A DNA stretch of 64,000 nucleotides from Micrococcus lylae NBRC 15355 (GTDB lineage Bacteria; Actinomycetota; Actinomycetes; Actinomycetales; Micrococcaceae). The stretch is taken from contig NZ_BCSN01000002.1 of assembly GCF_001570885.1 (NCBI RefSeq), positions 51,586 through 115,585 on the forward strand. Direction: 5' to 3'. Shown here one piece after another: positions 25,976 to 36,326 of the stretch. A program made the translations under genes and the position numbers. The stretch's first letter is position 1. Every line of letters begins with the position of its first letter. The notes under the pieces were generated by a model that was not told the DNA's origin, made no database searches, and was given only the letters and a program-made list of their open reading frames with translations.

Positions 25976-25996
25976 GTGCTCCATCCTCTCTCGGTC

Positions 25997-27583
<1,587 letters not shown>

Positions 27584-27590
27584 GGCGTCC

Positions 27591-27624
27591 ACGGTACTGG
27601 CACGCCCGGACACGACAGTACTCT
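27591..27624. promoter_or_regulatory. Divergent leaderless promoters of cbs and the glycosylase gene
   Basis: In the 48-bp gap, TACCGT on the minus strand (27591-27596) is 7 nt from the cbs GTG, and TACTCT on the plus strand (27619-27624) is 7 nt from ATG 27632. The two promoters must overlap in their upstream halves, so expression of the two genes may be mutually exclusive. Confidence 0.5.
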
Positions 27625-27631
27625 CGGGGTC

Positions 27632-28618
27632 ATGTCCGGACCCGACGCGTCACGCACGCTGCGCCCCGCCGTCCCGGTGGACGTGGCGCTGACCCTGGGC
27701 GTGCTCCAGCGCGGCCACGCGGACCCGTGCGTGCGGGCGGCCCCGGAGGGCGTGTGGCTGACCCGCCGCGTGGACGCGGACGGGGCGCCGGTGCCGGCGA
27801 GCCTGCTGGTGCGCCCGGCCGCCTCCGCGGTGCGGCCGTCCGCGATCCGCGTGGAGGCCTGGGGGCCGGGCGCGGAGGCGGCCGTGGCGGAGGCCGAGGC
27901 GCTCCTCGGGCTTCACGACGACGGCTGGGTCGCCTTCGAGGACCTCCTCGCCTCCGGTGGGCGGCGGCTTCCCCACCACGTGGCCTCCGCCCGGCGGACG
28001 CGGCCCGGCCTGCGCCTGCCGGCGCACGGCCGCCTGGCCGAGCAGCTCATCACCGTGGTGCTGGAGCAGAAGGTCACCCATGATCAGGCCCGTCACGGCT
28101 GGCGGCAGCTGGTGCGCGCGGTCTCCGAGCCGGCACCGGGGCCGGTGCCGCACGGGATGCTGCTGCCGCCGGATCCGGCCGCGGTGCTGCGGGTGCCCAG
28201 CTGGGACTGGCACCGGTTCTGGGTGCAGCCGCCGCAGTCCAAGGCCATCCTGCGGGTGGCCGAGCGGGCGGAGAGCATCGACCGGCTGAGCCGGCAGGTG
28301 CGCCCCGGGGACGCGGCGGCCACCGCGGAGCTGGCCCGGCGGCTGCAGACCCTGCCGGGGATCGGGGCGTGGACCGTGGCCGAGGCGCTGCAGCGCAGCC
28401 ACGGCGCCGCGGACCTGGTGGCCGTCGGCGACTTCCACCTGGCCCACTACGTGGGGCAGGTCCTCACCGGCCGCCGCGTGGACGACGCCGGGATGCTGCG
28501 CCTCCTGGAGCCCTGGTCCGGGCACCGGCAGCGGCTGGTGCGGATGATCGGGCTCTCCGGCGAGCGCCGAGAGCGGTTCGGCCCCAAGCTGGCCCCGGAG
28601 GACCACCGCGGACGGTGA
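27632..28618 (+). CDS. DNA-3-methyladenine glycosylase (HhH-GPD family)
   Basis: 328 aa. Base-excision repair glycosylase that removes alkylated purines. The helix-hairpin-helix is LQTLPGIGAWTVAEAL (about 242-257), followed by the catalytic aspartate in AVGDFHLAHYVGQ. VVLEQKVTHDQARHGWRQL (about 145-163) matches the family's conserved helix. The N-terminal region (to about 100) resembles the AlkA-type N-terminal fold with weak conservation. No iron-sulfur cluster cysteines. Transcribed divergently from cbs with a leaderless start. Confidence 0.88.
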   Translation: MSGPDASRTLRPAVPVDVALTLGVLQRGHADPCVRAAPEGVWLTRRVDADGAPVPASLLVRPAASAVRPSAIRVEAWGPGAEAAVAEAEALLGLHDDGWVAFEDLLASGGRRLPHHVASARRTRPGLRLPAHGRLAEQLITVVLEQKVTHDQARHGWRQLVRAVSEPAPGPVPHGMLLPPDPAAVLRVPSWDWHRFWVQPPQSKAILRVAERAESIDRLSRQVRPGDAAATAELARRLQTLPGIGAWTVAEALQRSHGAADLVAVGDFHLAHYVGQVLTGRRVDDAGMLRLLEPWSGHRQRLVRMIGLSGERRERFGPKLAPEDHRGR

Positions 28619-28792
28619 GGGGTCCTCCACAGGCGACCGGCCGACGTCGTTCTCCACAGACGCGCCGCGCCGGCAGGCGGCGCCCCCACGGCGGGAAGGC
28701 CCTCCCTGCCAGCGTGGGTGGCGGAGGCGCCGCAGGGGCACTCCCCGGGCGACCCGAGGGACGTCCCGGCAGACGCGACCGACGGAGGGGCG

Positions 28793-29272
28793 ATGATCGA
28801 GCAGCACAGGCGGAGGAGGACGCCGGAAGAGGCGGCAGCAGCAGGTGTCCACGGCCCGGGGACGCCCGGGACGATGCGTCCGGGCAAGCGGGCGTCGGTG
28901 ATGATCGTGGCGCAGTCCGCCGGCCCGGACGACGGGATCGACGAGGCGCTGGAGTGGATCGAGGCGTTCGAGCGGGACTGCGGGCTGGTGCTGGACACGG
29001 AGGCGACGTCGGCGTTCGCCGTGGCGAATGCGGACGTGCTGCAGGACGGCCTCCAGCCGCCGCGCACCGAGTCCCCGGCGGAGCTGGTGGAGTTCATCCT
29101 CTGCGGAGGCGTCTGGTACCACCGCGGCAACGTGCCGACCGCTCCCCCGGACGACAACGGGGTCTCGGCCTGGGGCTGGATGTACCACCGCGCGATCAGC
29201 GGCGCCCGCCCGGACGCGCTCTGCACCGTGTGGGACGTCTACCCGCTCCCCTGCCCCGGTCAGCCCTGCTGA
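28793..29272 (+). CDS. Hypothetical protein
   Basis: 159 aa from ATG 28793, which has GGAGG 5 nt upstream; an upstream ATG at 28718 opens the same frame but lacks such a site. The first 40 residues are polar and rich in Arg and Gly. The rest looks like a compact domain: SVMIVAQSAGPDDGIDEALEWIEAFERD, then VEFILCGGVWYHRGN and GWMYHRAISGARPDALCTVW with several Trp and Cys. No family recognised. Its 3' end overlaps the acyl-CoA synthetase stop by 13 bp (convergent). The preceding 174 bp hold no gene. Confidence 0.68.
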   Translation: MIEQHRRRRTPEEAAAAGVHGPGTPGTMRPGKRASVMIVAQSAGPDDGIDEALEWIEAFERDCGLVLDTEATSAFAVANADVLQDGLQPPRTESPAELVEFILCGGVWYHRGNVPTAPPDDNGVSAWGWMYHRAISGARPDALCTVWDVYPLPCPGQPC

Positions 29273-31005
29273 GCCGCCTTCTGGGCCTCCACGAGCTTGG
29301 TGCCCTCGGCGCGGAGCTCGACCTTGCGGACCTTGCCGGAGACCGTCATGGGGAAGGCGTCCATCACCTGCACGTAGGCGGGGATCTTGTAGTGCGCGAT
29401 CTTCCCGGTGGCGTACTCCTTCAGGTCCGAGGCGGTGAGCGGGGAGGAGCCCTCGCGCATGATCAGGCAGGCCATGAGCTGCTCACCGTACTTCTCGTCC
29501 GGGACGCCGACCACCTGGACGTCCTGGATGTCCGGGTGGGAGTAGAAGAACTCCTCCACCTCGCGCGGGGAGATGTTCTCGCCTCCGCGGATGATGAGGT
29601 CCTTGATGCGCCCCTCGATGCGGGCGTAGCCGTCCTCGTCCATGGAGGCGAGGTCGCCGGTGTGCATCCAGCCGTCCTCGTCCAGCACGGCGGAGGTGCG
29701 CTCGGCGTCGTCCCAATAGCCGGACATCACGGAGTAGCCGCGGGTGCAGAGCTCGCCGGTGGCGCCGCGCGGGACGACCTCACCGGAGAGCGGGTCGATG
29801 ATCTTGGTTTCCACGTGCGGCATGGAGCGGCCCACGGTCTCGGTGCGGCGCGCGAGGGAGTCGTCGCGGCGGGTCATGGTGGACACCGGTGCGGTCTCGG
29901 TCATGCCGTAGCAGATGGCCACCTCGGACATGTGGAGGCGGTCGATCACGCGGCGCATGACCTCCACCGGGCAGGTGGAGCCGGCCATCACGCCGGTGCG
30001 CAGGGTGGACAGATCCAGCTGCTCGGCCTCGGGACGGGCGAGCATGGCGATGAACATGGTCGGCACGCCGTAGAGCGATGTCGCCTTCGTGTCCGCGGCG
30101 GCCTGCAGGGCGGCCACCGGCTCGAAGCCGCGGGACGGGATCACGGACAGGGTGCCGTGGGAGACGGCGGCGATGGTGCCGATGACCATGCCGAAGCAGT
30201 GGAAGAACGGCACCGGGATCACCAGTACGTCCTGCTCGGTGTAGCCCAGCAGCTCGCCGATGTGGAAGCCGTTGTTCAGGATGTTCAGGTGGGACAGGGT
30301 GACGCCCTTGGGGAATCCGGTGGTGCCCGAGGTGTACTGCAGGTTCACCGGGTCTCCGGCGCCCACCTCGGCCTCGCGGGCGGCCAGCTGCTCGTCCGAG
30401 ACCCGCTCGGCACCGGCCAGGAAGGCTGTCCAGGTGCTCTCCTCCACCGGGGTCTCGGCCACGCGCCTCGGGACCTCACCGGGGCGGGCGTGCGGGTAGG
30501 AGTCCTCGGTCGGCTCGCCCGGGGTGGGGAGCATGATGAGCTGGCGAAGCTCCGGGGCGGAGCCGGCGGCCACCTCACGGGCGGTGCGCGGCGGGTTCAT
30601 ACGGTCGTCCGGGCAGGCGACCACGAGGCCGCGCATGGTGCACTGCTCCACCACATAGGTCAGCTCGTGGGTCCGGTAGGCCGGGTTGAGGTTCACCAGG
30701 ATGACGCCGGCCCGGGCGGCGCCGTAGAGCAGCGTGGTCCACTCGGCCACGTTGGGGCTCCACATGCCGATGCGGTCGCCCTTCTCGTAGCCGGCCGCGA
30801 TGAGGGCCTTGGCCACGGTGCGGGAGTCCTCCTGCAGCTGCGCGAAGGTCCAGGAGCGGCCGGTGGAGGACTCGAGCAGGGCCGGGCGGTCCGGGTGGGC
30901 CGCGGCGGTCGCATCCAGGTTCTGCGCGAGCGTCTGCTCCAGCAGCTCCACATCGGTGGGGCCGGACGTGTAGGACATCTCGGCGTTGGACTGCTGCTCG
31001 GTCAT
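29260..31005 (-). CDS. AMP-forming acyl-CoA synthetase (FadD-like)
   Basis: 581 aa. Activates a fatty or short-chain carboxylic acid to the acyl-AMP and then acyl-CoA. The adenylation core shows LQYTSGTTGFPKGVTLSH (P-loop, about 205-222), ICYGMTETAPVS (A5), WMHTGDLASMDEDGYARIEGRIKDLIIRGGENI (A7-A8) and the C-terminal catalytic lysine in MTVSGKVRKVEL. Substrate specificity cannot be read off, but NLQYTSGTTG and the overall layout match the medium- and long-chain group used in fatty-acid degradation. ATG 31005 follows CCAGGAGGGCACCG, a strong ribosome-binding site. Confidence 0.93.
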   Translation of the reverse strand: MTEQQSNAEMSYTSGPTDVELLEQTLAQNLDATAAAHPDRPALLESSTGRSWTFAQLQEDSRTVAKALIAAGYEKGDRIGMWSPNVAEWTTLLYGAARAGVILVNLNPAYRTHELTYVVEQCTMRGLVVACPDDRMNPPRTAREVAAGSAPELRQLIMLPTPGEPTEDSYPHARPGEVPRRVAETPVEESTWTAFLAGAERVSDEQLAAREAEVGAGDPVNLQYTSGTTGFPKGVTLSHLNILNNGFHIGELLGYTEQDVLVIPVPFFHCFGMVIGTIAAVSHGTLSVIPSRGFEPVAALQAAADTKATSLYGVPTMFIAMLARPEAEQLDLSTLRTGVMAGSTCPVEVMRRVIDRLHMSEVAICYGMTETAPVSTMTRRDDSLARRTETVGRSMPHVETKIIDPLSGEVVPRGATGELCTRGYSVMSGYWDDAERTSAVLDEDGWMHTGDLASMDEDGYARIEGRIKDLIIRGGENISPREVEEFFYSHPDIQDVQVVGVPDEKYGEQLMACLIMREGSSPLTASDLKEYATGKIAHYKIPAYVQVMDAFPMTVSGKVRKVELRAEGTKLVEAQKAAQQG

Positions 31006-31255
31006 CGGTGCCCTCCTGGCGGCGTCGTCGGCTGGGTCGACGGGCACGGCTACGCCGCAGCAGAGCGGTGACGTGGGCGTCGGACACCCCCGCCCGCTGT
31101 GATGCAGAGCACAATCGTGCCGTCGCCGTGGAGCGTACCCCCGATCACCGGAGAAATGCGAGGACGTCCGAACGATCGCTCCGAAGCATGGCGGTCGGGC
31201 GACGCGGGCCCGGGCATGACGGTGGGCCCGAGCGCGACCACGGCCGCACATGACG

Positions 31256-31290
31256 AAGGGCCCGGAACCGTGAACCGGTTCCGGGCCCTT
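31256..31290 (-). terminator. Terminator of tRNA-Tyr
   Basis: AAGGGCCCGGAACC (31256-31269) and GGTTCCGGGCCCTT (31277-31290) form a perfect 14-bp stem with a 7-nt loop, starting 10 nt after the tRNA. Confidence 0.85.
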
Positions 31291-31299
31291 CCAGCACGG

Positions 31300-31381
31300 T
31301 GGCAGATGAGGGATTCGAACCCCCGTAGGCAGTGCCAGCTGATTTACAGTCAGCCCCCTTTGGCCGCTCGGGTAATCTGCC
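31300..31381 (-). tRNA. tRNA-Tyr (GTA)
   Basis: 82 nt to the discriminator A, class II with a long variable arm. Acceptor GGCAGAT pairs with ATCTGCC; anticodon loop CTGTAAA gives GTA; T loop is the standard TTCGAAT. CCA is not encoded (CCG follows). Confidence 0.95.
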
Positions 31382-31431
31382 GTGCGACCCGCGGTCGGCG
31401 CCGATCGACGCTTCCCAACAGGCGAGAGAAG

Positions 31432-31461
31432 ACTCTACAGCAAAGTGCCGGACGCGGCCAA
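31432..31461 (-). promoter_or_regulatory. Promoter of tRNA-Tyr
   Basis: Minus-strand TTGGCC (31456-31461) and TAGAGT (31432-31437) are 18 bp apart, about 50 bp before the mature 5' end. The same TAGAGT hexamer serves tRNA-Thr. Confidence 0.6.
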
Positions 31462-31612
31462 CCGGGAGGGGCCAGGACCGCCCTTGCCCCGGTAGGCTGG
31501 GCGCAGATGCGGCCGTGCGCCGCCGTGCCGGACGCCGCGGGAACCCCGCCTGCCGCCGTTCGGACGGCTCAGCACGGCCTGCCCCAGACATCACCGAGAG
31601 AAGGAGCACTCC

Positions 31613-32101
31613 GTGGCCAGCGATTCCACGTTCGACGTCGTCAGCAAGGTGGACAAGCAGGAGGTGTCCAACGCCCTGAACCAGGCGCAGAAGGAGATTG
31701 CCCAGCGCTACGACTTCAAGGGCGTCGGCGCCGAGATCGACTTCTCCGGAGAGAAGATCCTCATGAAGGCGAACTCCGAGGAGCGCGTGAAGGCGGTCAA
31801 GGACGTCTTCGAGTCCAAGCTGGTCAAGCGCGGCATCTCCCTGAAGTCCTTGGACGCCGGCGAGCCGTTCGCCTCCGGCAAGGAGACCCGCATCGAGGCC
31901 GCCATCAAGGAGGGCATCGACCAGCCCACCGCGAAGAAGATCACCAAGCTGATCCGCGACGAAGGCCCGAAGTCGGTGAAGGCCACCATCCAGGGCGACG
32001 AGCTGCGCGTCTCCTCCAAGTCCCGCGACGACCTGCAGGCGACCATCGCCCTGCTCAAGGGCTTCGAGGACGCGGACCTGCAGTTCATCAACTTCCGCTG
32101 A
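31613..32101 (+). CDS. yajQ: YajQ-family nucleotide-binding protein
   Basis: 162 aa, the usual length. Begins [20 protein letters not shown] and contains [33 protein letters not shown] and ends [17 protein letters not shown]; all are family signatures of two small RRM-like domains. Members bind tRNA and nucleotides, and some bind cyclic di-GMP. GTG 31613 follows AGAAGGAG. A TAGGCT hexamer at 31494-31499 is the likely -10 of a 100-nt leader. Confidence 0.94.
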   Translation: MASDSTFDVVSKVDKQEVSNALNQAQKEIAQRYDFKGVGAEIDFSGEKILMKANSEERVKAVKDVFESKLVKRGISLKSLDAGEPFASGKETRIEAAIKEGIDQPTAKKITKLIRDEGPKSVKATIQGDELRVSSKSRDDLQATIALLKGFEDADLQFINFR

Positions 32102-32125
32102 CGCGCCCACCCCGCAAGGAGAGAC

Positions 32126-32629
32126 ATGCTCTACCTGATCGACCCGCGCGGCCACGTGCACCAGGCCGAGACCACCGTCGGCGCCGCCCGTGCCCGCGAG
32201 CGCGTGGACGGCCGCCGCATCGACGACCAGGGCTGGCACCGGGCCGCGATGCTCCTGGACTACGACGACTACCTGGACATCGCCCTGCGCCACGGCGTGA
32301 AGTGCTCCAAGGGCCTGATGCTGGACGCCGGCTTCGTGCAGCACGCCCTGGCCCCGTCCAAGCTCAAGGCCTCCGGCCGCAACCAGGAGGCCGTGGCCGT
32401 CCAGGTGCAGGCCGTCGGCCGGGACACAGAGGACCGCCGCACCCGCCTGCATGAGCGCGCCATGATGGTGAAGAACGCCCTGTCCGGCCACAAGTCCCGT
32501 CTGTCCGAGGCCGAGGACAAGGCCCGCGAGATCCTGCAGGCAGACGTGAAGCAGGAGCTGGTCCGCCACTGGCAGTCCCTCGGCGGCATCCTCCCGGAGG
32601 CCACCTCCGCCGAGCTGCACCGCGCCTGA
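32126..32629 (+). CDS. Hypothetical protein
   Basis: 167 aa with AAGGAG 5 nt before the ATG, directly behind yajQ (24 nt) and so probably co-transcribed. Opens MLYLIDPRGHVHQAETT, then a region rich in Arg and Asp (YDDYLDIALRHGVKCSKGLMLDAGF), and a helical C-terminal half with many charged residues (LSGHKSRLSEAEDKAREILQ). No membrane segment or known motif. Function unknown. Confidence 0.75.
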   Translation: MLYLIDPRGHVHQAETTVGAARARERVDGRRIDDQGWHRAAMLLDYDDYLDIALRHGVKCSKGLMLDAGFVQHALAPSKLKASGRNQEAVAVQVQAVGRDTEDRRTRLHERAMMVKNALSGHKSRLSEAEDKAREILQADVKQELVRHWQSLGGILPEATSAELHRA

Positions 32630-32664
32630 TCGGCATCGCCTGATCCCCTGCCCCCTCGGGGGCT

Positions 32665-32716
32665 TCACGACGACGGCCGGTGACCTTCCGTGCGGATGCA
32701 CTGGTCACCGGCCGTC
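32665..32716. terminator. Hairpin terminator between convergent genes
   Basis: ACGACGGCCGGTGACC and GGTCACCGGCCGTCGT form a 16-bp perfect stem around the loop TTCCGTGCGGATGCACT (approximate bounds given). It can serve both the yajQ unit and the converging MFS gene. Confidence 0.8.
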
Positions 32717-32760
32717 GTCATCAGTGCAGAGGTGCGACGAGGAGGAGGCGTGCGGCGCCG

Positions 32761-34053
32761 TCAGGGCGAGGGGTCGCGGGCGTCGTAGCGCAGGAACGAC
32801 GGCTGGGCGCGCATCAGCAGGCTCACGCCGAGCATGCACAGCACGCCGCCGACCACCAGGGTGAGCCCCTCCCCCAACGCCGCGGAAGCGCCGCCCTGGA
32901 TCATCTCGCCCAGGCGGGGTCCGCCGGCCACGACCACGATGAACACGCCCTGCAGACGCCCGCGCAGGTGATCCGGGGTGGCGGACTGCAGGATCGTGGT
33001 GCGGAACACCGCGGACACCGAATCCGCGGCGCCGGCGACCACCATGCACACGGCCGAGGCGGCCAGCGCCAAGCCCAGGCGCGGATCGCCGGCCAGCAGT
33101 CCGGACGCCCACCAGACGACCACGCCGAACGCGGCGACGGCGGCGCCCCAGACGAGGATCGAGGCATAGACGCCGCGCCCCTGGGCGTGCACGCGGGTGA
33201 AGGTGCCGGAGAACAGGCCCGCGAGGAACGCCCCGGCGGCCATGGCGGCCAGGAGCAGGCCGGCCGCGGCTTCGCCGCCGCCGAGCATCATGGCGCCGAT
33301 CGCGGGGATCAGGGCTCGCGGGAACGCGGTGGCCATGGCCACGATGTCCGCCAGGAACGTCATGCGCACGTTCGGCCTGGTGCCCAGGAACCGGAACCCC
33401 TCCACCACCGAGGAGATCCCGACGCGCCTCGTGGCTACAGCACCGTCCGCACGTTCCGGCGGGAGCGCCGGCAGCCGCCAGAGTGCGTAGAGGGCGGCGA
33501 GGAACGTGACCACGTCGACCGAGTACGTCCACGCGTAGCCGATCGAGGCGACGAGCACGCCGCCGAGCAGCGGTCCGGCCATCATGGCCACGGAGAAGGT
33601 CATCATGTTCAGCGCGTTGGCCGCCGGCAGCAGCTTCACGCCCACCAGCGCAGGGATGATGGCGCCGCGCGTCGGCTGGTTCACGCCGGACGCCGCCGAG
33701 TGCACCGCGGTGAGCGCGTAGAGCAGCGCCACCGACTCCCAGCCCGCCCACGCTTGCGCGGCGATGCCCACCGTGGTCAGCCACATCACGGAAGACGATC
33801 CCAGGGCTACGGTGCGGCGGTCGAACTGGTCCGCCACCGCGCCGCCGTAGAGCCCCGCGATGATCAGGGGCACGAGCGCCGCCAGCCCCAGCATGCCCAC
33901 GGCGAACGAGGAGCCGGTCAGTGCGAAGACCTCCAGCGCCACGGCCGTGAGCGTGAGCTGCGTGCCCACCGCGGACAGCACGTTGCCCAGCCACAGGCGG
34001 CGGAAGCCGGGCGAGACCTTCAGCGGGGTGAGGTCGGCGAGGAGTAGAGGCAC
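32761..34053 (-). CDS. MFS exporter (EntS/MFS_3 type)
   Basis: 430 aa from GTG 34053, 7 nt after TAGGCT (leaderless). Twelve hydrophobic segments can be counted. The cytoplasmic loop GGAVADQFDRRTVALG (about 59-74) is the MFS motif A, typical of the EntS-like group: small-molecule, siderophore or macrolide exporters. A second sign is the loop GVNQPTRGAIIPALVG. Substrate unknown; no biosynthetic genes stand beside it. Confidence 0.88.
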   Translation of the reverse strand: MPLLLADLTPLKVSPGFRRLWLGNVLSAVGTQLTLTAVALEVFALTGSSFAVGMLGLAALVPLIIAGLYGGAVADQFDRRTVALGSSSVMWLTTVGIAAQAWAGWESVALLYALTAVHSAASGVNQPTRGAIIPALVGVKLLPAANALNMMTFSVAMMAGPLLGGVLVASIGYAWTYSVDVVTFLAALYALWRLPALPPERADGAVATRRVGISSVVEGFRFLGTRPNVRMTFLADIVAMATAFPRALIPAIGAMMLGGGEAAAGLLLAAMAAGAFLAGLFSGTFTRVHAQGRGVYASILVWGAAVAAFGVVVWWASGLLAGDPRLGLALAASAVCMVVAGAADSVSAVFRTTILQSATPDHLRGRLQGVFIVVVAGGPRLGEMIQGGASAALGEGLTLVVGGVLCMLGVSLLMRAQPSFLRYDARDPSP

Positions 34054-34060
34054 GCCGGTC

Positions 34061-34066
34061 AGCCTA
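34061..34066 (-). promoter_or_regulatory. -10 hexamer TAGGCT of MFS gene
   Basis: TAGGCT on the minus strand, 7 nt before GTG 34053. Confidence 0.5.
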
Positions 34067-34139
34067 AGGGATGAGGTGCAGGCGCTCCGGACGGGCCGGA
34101 TTCCGACGTTAGGGCCAGGCCACCGGCCATGCGGCTCCG

Positions 34140-34145
34140 TAGCAT
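34140..34145 (+). promoter_or_regulatory. -10 hexamer TAGCAT of the ABC operon
   Basis: TAGCAT with the 7-nt spacer GGAGGAC before ATG 34153. Confidence 0.5.
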
Positions 34146-34152
34146 GGAGGAC

Positions 34153-34914
34153 ATGCTGACGGCCGAGGACCTCGTGGTCCGCCGCGGCGGCACCGAGGTG
34201 CTGCGCGGCGTGACCTGTGCACTGCCCACCGGGACGACCGCCCTGATCGGGCACAACGGGGCGGGCAAGACCACCCTGCTGCGCGCCCTGCTCGGGCTGC
34301 TGCCGGCCGCCTCCGGCACAGTCCGGCTCGACGGTGAGAAGGTGCTGGCCACCGCGGCCTCACGTAGCGCCTTCCACGCGCGGCTGGGCTGGATGCCGCA
34401 GGACGTGGAGTTCCCACGCGGAGTGACCGTGGCCGAGGCCGTGGAGTACGCCTGCTGGCTGCGCGGCCGCCCCCGCCGCACCCTGCGGGCGCACCGCGTG
34501 GCCGCCCTGGAGACCGCGGACCTGACCGAGCTCGCCCGGCGCCCCGCGGACCGCCTCTCCGGCGGACAGCGCCGCCGCCTCGGGCTGGCGTGCGCACTGG
34601 CCGGTGACCCGGACGTGGTGGTCCTGGACGAGCCGACCGCCGGACTGGACCCGCTGCAGCGCGAAGAGATCATGGGCGCGGTGCGGCAGGCCTCCCGGGA
34701 GAGGACCGTGGTGGTCTCCACACACCTGGTGGAGGACGTCCTCACCGTGGCCGACCGCATCCTGGTCCTCGCGGACGGGCGCGTCGTGGCCGACGCTCTG
34801 CTGGACGAGATCGTGGCCTCGGGGGCGAGCGCCGAGCAGGCCCGGGCCGCGGTCACCGGGCTGATCGCGCCGCGCGGCGGTGCCTGCGGGCAGACGGACG
34901 GGGCGCCGGCATGA
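34153..34914 (+). CDS. ABC transporter ATP-binding protein
   Basis: 253 aa. Walker A GHNGAGKTT at 33-41, Q-loop in GWMPQDVEFP (about 78-87), signature LSGGQRRRLGLA (about 136-147), Walker B VVVLDEPTAGLDP and the H-loop STHLVEDV. The MPQDVEFP Q-loop and short length fit the CcmA/export-type ATPases of ABC-2-like systems. First of three coupled genes (ATGA overlaps). ATG 34153 was chosen over an earlier ATG at 34129, which lies in the promoter. Confidence 0.93.
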   Translation: MLTAEDLVVRRGGTEVLRGVTCALPTGTTALIGHNGAGKTTLLRALLGLLPAASGTVRLDGEKVLATAASRSAFHARLGWMPQDVEFPRGVTVAEAVEYACWLRGRPRRTLRAHRVAALETADLTELARRPADRLSGGQRRRLGLACALAGDPDVVVLDEPTAGLDPLQREEIMGAVRQASRERTVVVSTHLVEDVLTVADRILVLADGRVVADALLDEIVASGASAEQARAAVTGLIAPRGGACGQTDGAPA

Positions 34915-36326
34915 GCGGCCCGCGCGGTCGCGCCCTCGTGCCGAGCCTGGCCACCGCGCTGGCGGTCACGGCCCTGGTCTGCTGGACCTTCTGGAACGAC
35001 CGCCACGCCTCCGGCGGCTGGCTCACCAGCACGCTGGTCATCACCGCCGACCTCGCGGTCACCGTGGGCGGCTGCGCCGGCGCCGCCCTGCTGGCCTGGC
35101 TCGTCTCTCCCCTGCACGCGCCGCGGCACCGCGACGCCCCGCTGCTCAGCGCCCGGACACCCTTGGCCCGCCTGCGCTTCGCCGTCTCCCGGTCCGCCGT
35201 GTGGTCCGCCGCCGTCTTGCTGCTCTCCCTGTCCTCCGCTGTGGGGATCTCGGCGGCCACGGTCGGCCTGTGGGCGGACGGGATGGACCTCCTCGCGGTC
35301 GCCGCCCGGCTCGTCTCCGCCTGGGCGTGGCTGACCGCGCTGTGCCTGGTGGGCGCCGCCGTGGGGCGCTGGGTCCCGGCACGGCTGGCCCCGGCCGTCG
35401 CCGGCGTGCTCGCCTACGCCACGTTCGTGGCCGCCACCCGGCCGAGCGGGACGTCCTGGGCGCACGCCGCACGCCTGCTCAGCCTGGACGGCCAGTCCGC
35501 CTGGCATGACGTGGCCCCGTCTCCGCTGGCCTCCGGCCTCCGCCTGCTGCTCGCCGTGCTCGTGGCGGCGGCCCTCGTCGGCATCGCCGTCGGCAGCCTC
35601 CCGACGACGGCACTCGCCTCCGGCGCGGCCCTCGCCCTGGTGATCACCGCGGCCCCTGCGGCGGCCCCGGTCACCCCCGAACGGCTCGAGCGCGGAGAGA
35701 CCGGACCGCTGTACACCGCGACCTCACAGGCCCGGGTCTGTGCGCGGGACGCCTCCGCGGAGGGCGAGGTGCTGACGGTCTGCGGCGGACTGCCGGAGTC
35801 CGGTGCACTGGCGACGCACGCCCGGCAGGTGCGCGAGTCCGCCGCCGCCCTGCCGGCAGCCCTTCGTCCGGAGCACGTGACGACGTCTCCGGAGGAGGCC
35901 GCGGAGGGGCGGTCTCTGCTGGTGCCGCTTCCCCAGGACGGCGGGCCCACGGGCGGCGCCGGCACCGCGGCGGCCGTGGACCGCGAGCTCGCCCGCGCCG
36001 TGTTCGAGCGGCCCTGCCTGCCCACGGAGGAGGAACTCGCCGGCGGCTCCCCGGAGGTCCTGGAGCGGCTGGCTTCGGAGCGGGTCACGGCCCGCACGGT
36101 GCTCTACTACGCCCACGGGGTGCTGCGGGGGCATCGCCCGGCCGAGTTCCGCGACTCCTTCGCACCGCCGGTCGACCAGCTGGAGGGCGGCGCCGAGGTC
36201 GCCGCGCGGGCTGAGGCGTTCGCGGCCCTGTCCGAGGGCGAGCGGGACGCCTGGTGGCGGGAGCACCTGCCGGCCGTGCAGGGCTGCACGCTGACCCTGG
36301 ACGAGCTGCCGCAGGCGTCCCGATGA
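34911..36326 (+). CDS. ABC system membrane protein with C-terminal extracytoplasmic domain
   Basis: 471 aa. Six hydrophobic helices occupy about residues 10-245, with no canonical permease signature. The last 225 residues (about 247-471) are soluble and contain four cysteines (in ARVCARD, LTVCGGL, ERPCLPT and VQGCTLT), spaced as for two disulfides, which suggests that the domain faces outside. Its content is helical and acidic, with no named fold seen. It overlaps both neighbours by four bases, so it should form one complex with the ATPase and the third protein. Substrate unknown. Confidence 0.72.
   Translation: MSGPRGRALVPSLATALAVTALVCWTFWNDRHASGGWLTSTLVITADLAVTVGGCAGAALLAWLVSPLHAPRHRDAPLLSARTPLARLRFAVSRSAVWSAAVLLLSLSSAVGISAATVGLWADGMDLLAVAARLVSAWAWLTALCLVGAAVGRWVPARLAPAVAGVLAYATFVAATRPSGTSWAHAARLLSLDGQSAWHDVAPSPLASGLRLLLAVLVAAALVGIAVGSLPTTALASGAALALVITAAPAAAPVTPERLERGETGPLYTATSQARVCARDASAEGEVLTVCGGLPESGALATHARQVRESAAALPAALRPEHVTTSPEEAAEGRSLLVPLPQDGGPTGGAGTAAAVDRELARAVFERPCLPTEEELAGGSPEVLERLASERVTARTVLYYAHGVLRGHRPAEFRDSFAPPVDQLEGGAEVAARAEAFAALSEGERDAWWREHLPAVQGCTLTLDELPQASR

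Noticed and set aside
25976..25996. SAM riboswitch in front of the cystathionine genes
   Set aside because: The gap between cbs and the next gene is 21 bp and the cbs start is leaderless, so there is no room for an aptamer.
28622..28661. DnaA-box-like TCCTCCACA and TTCTCCACA, possible origin
   Set aside because: Both differ from the consensus TTATCCACA, only two occur, and no dnaA, dnaN or gyrB is in the window.
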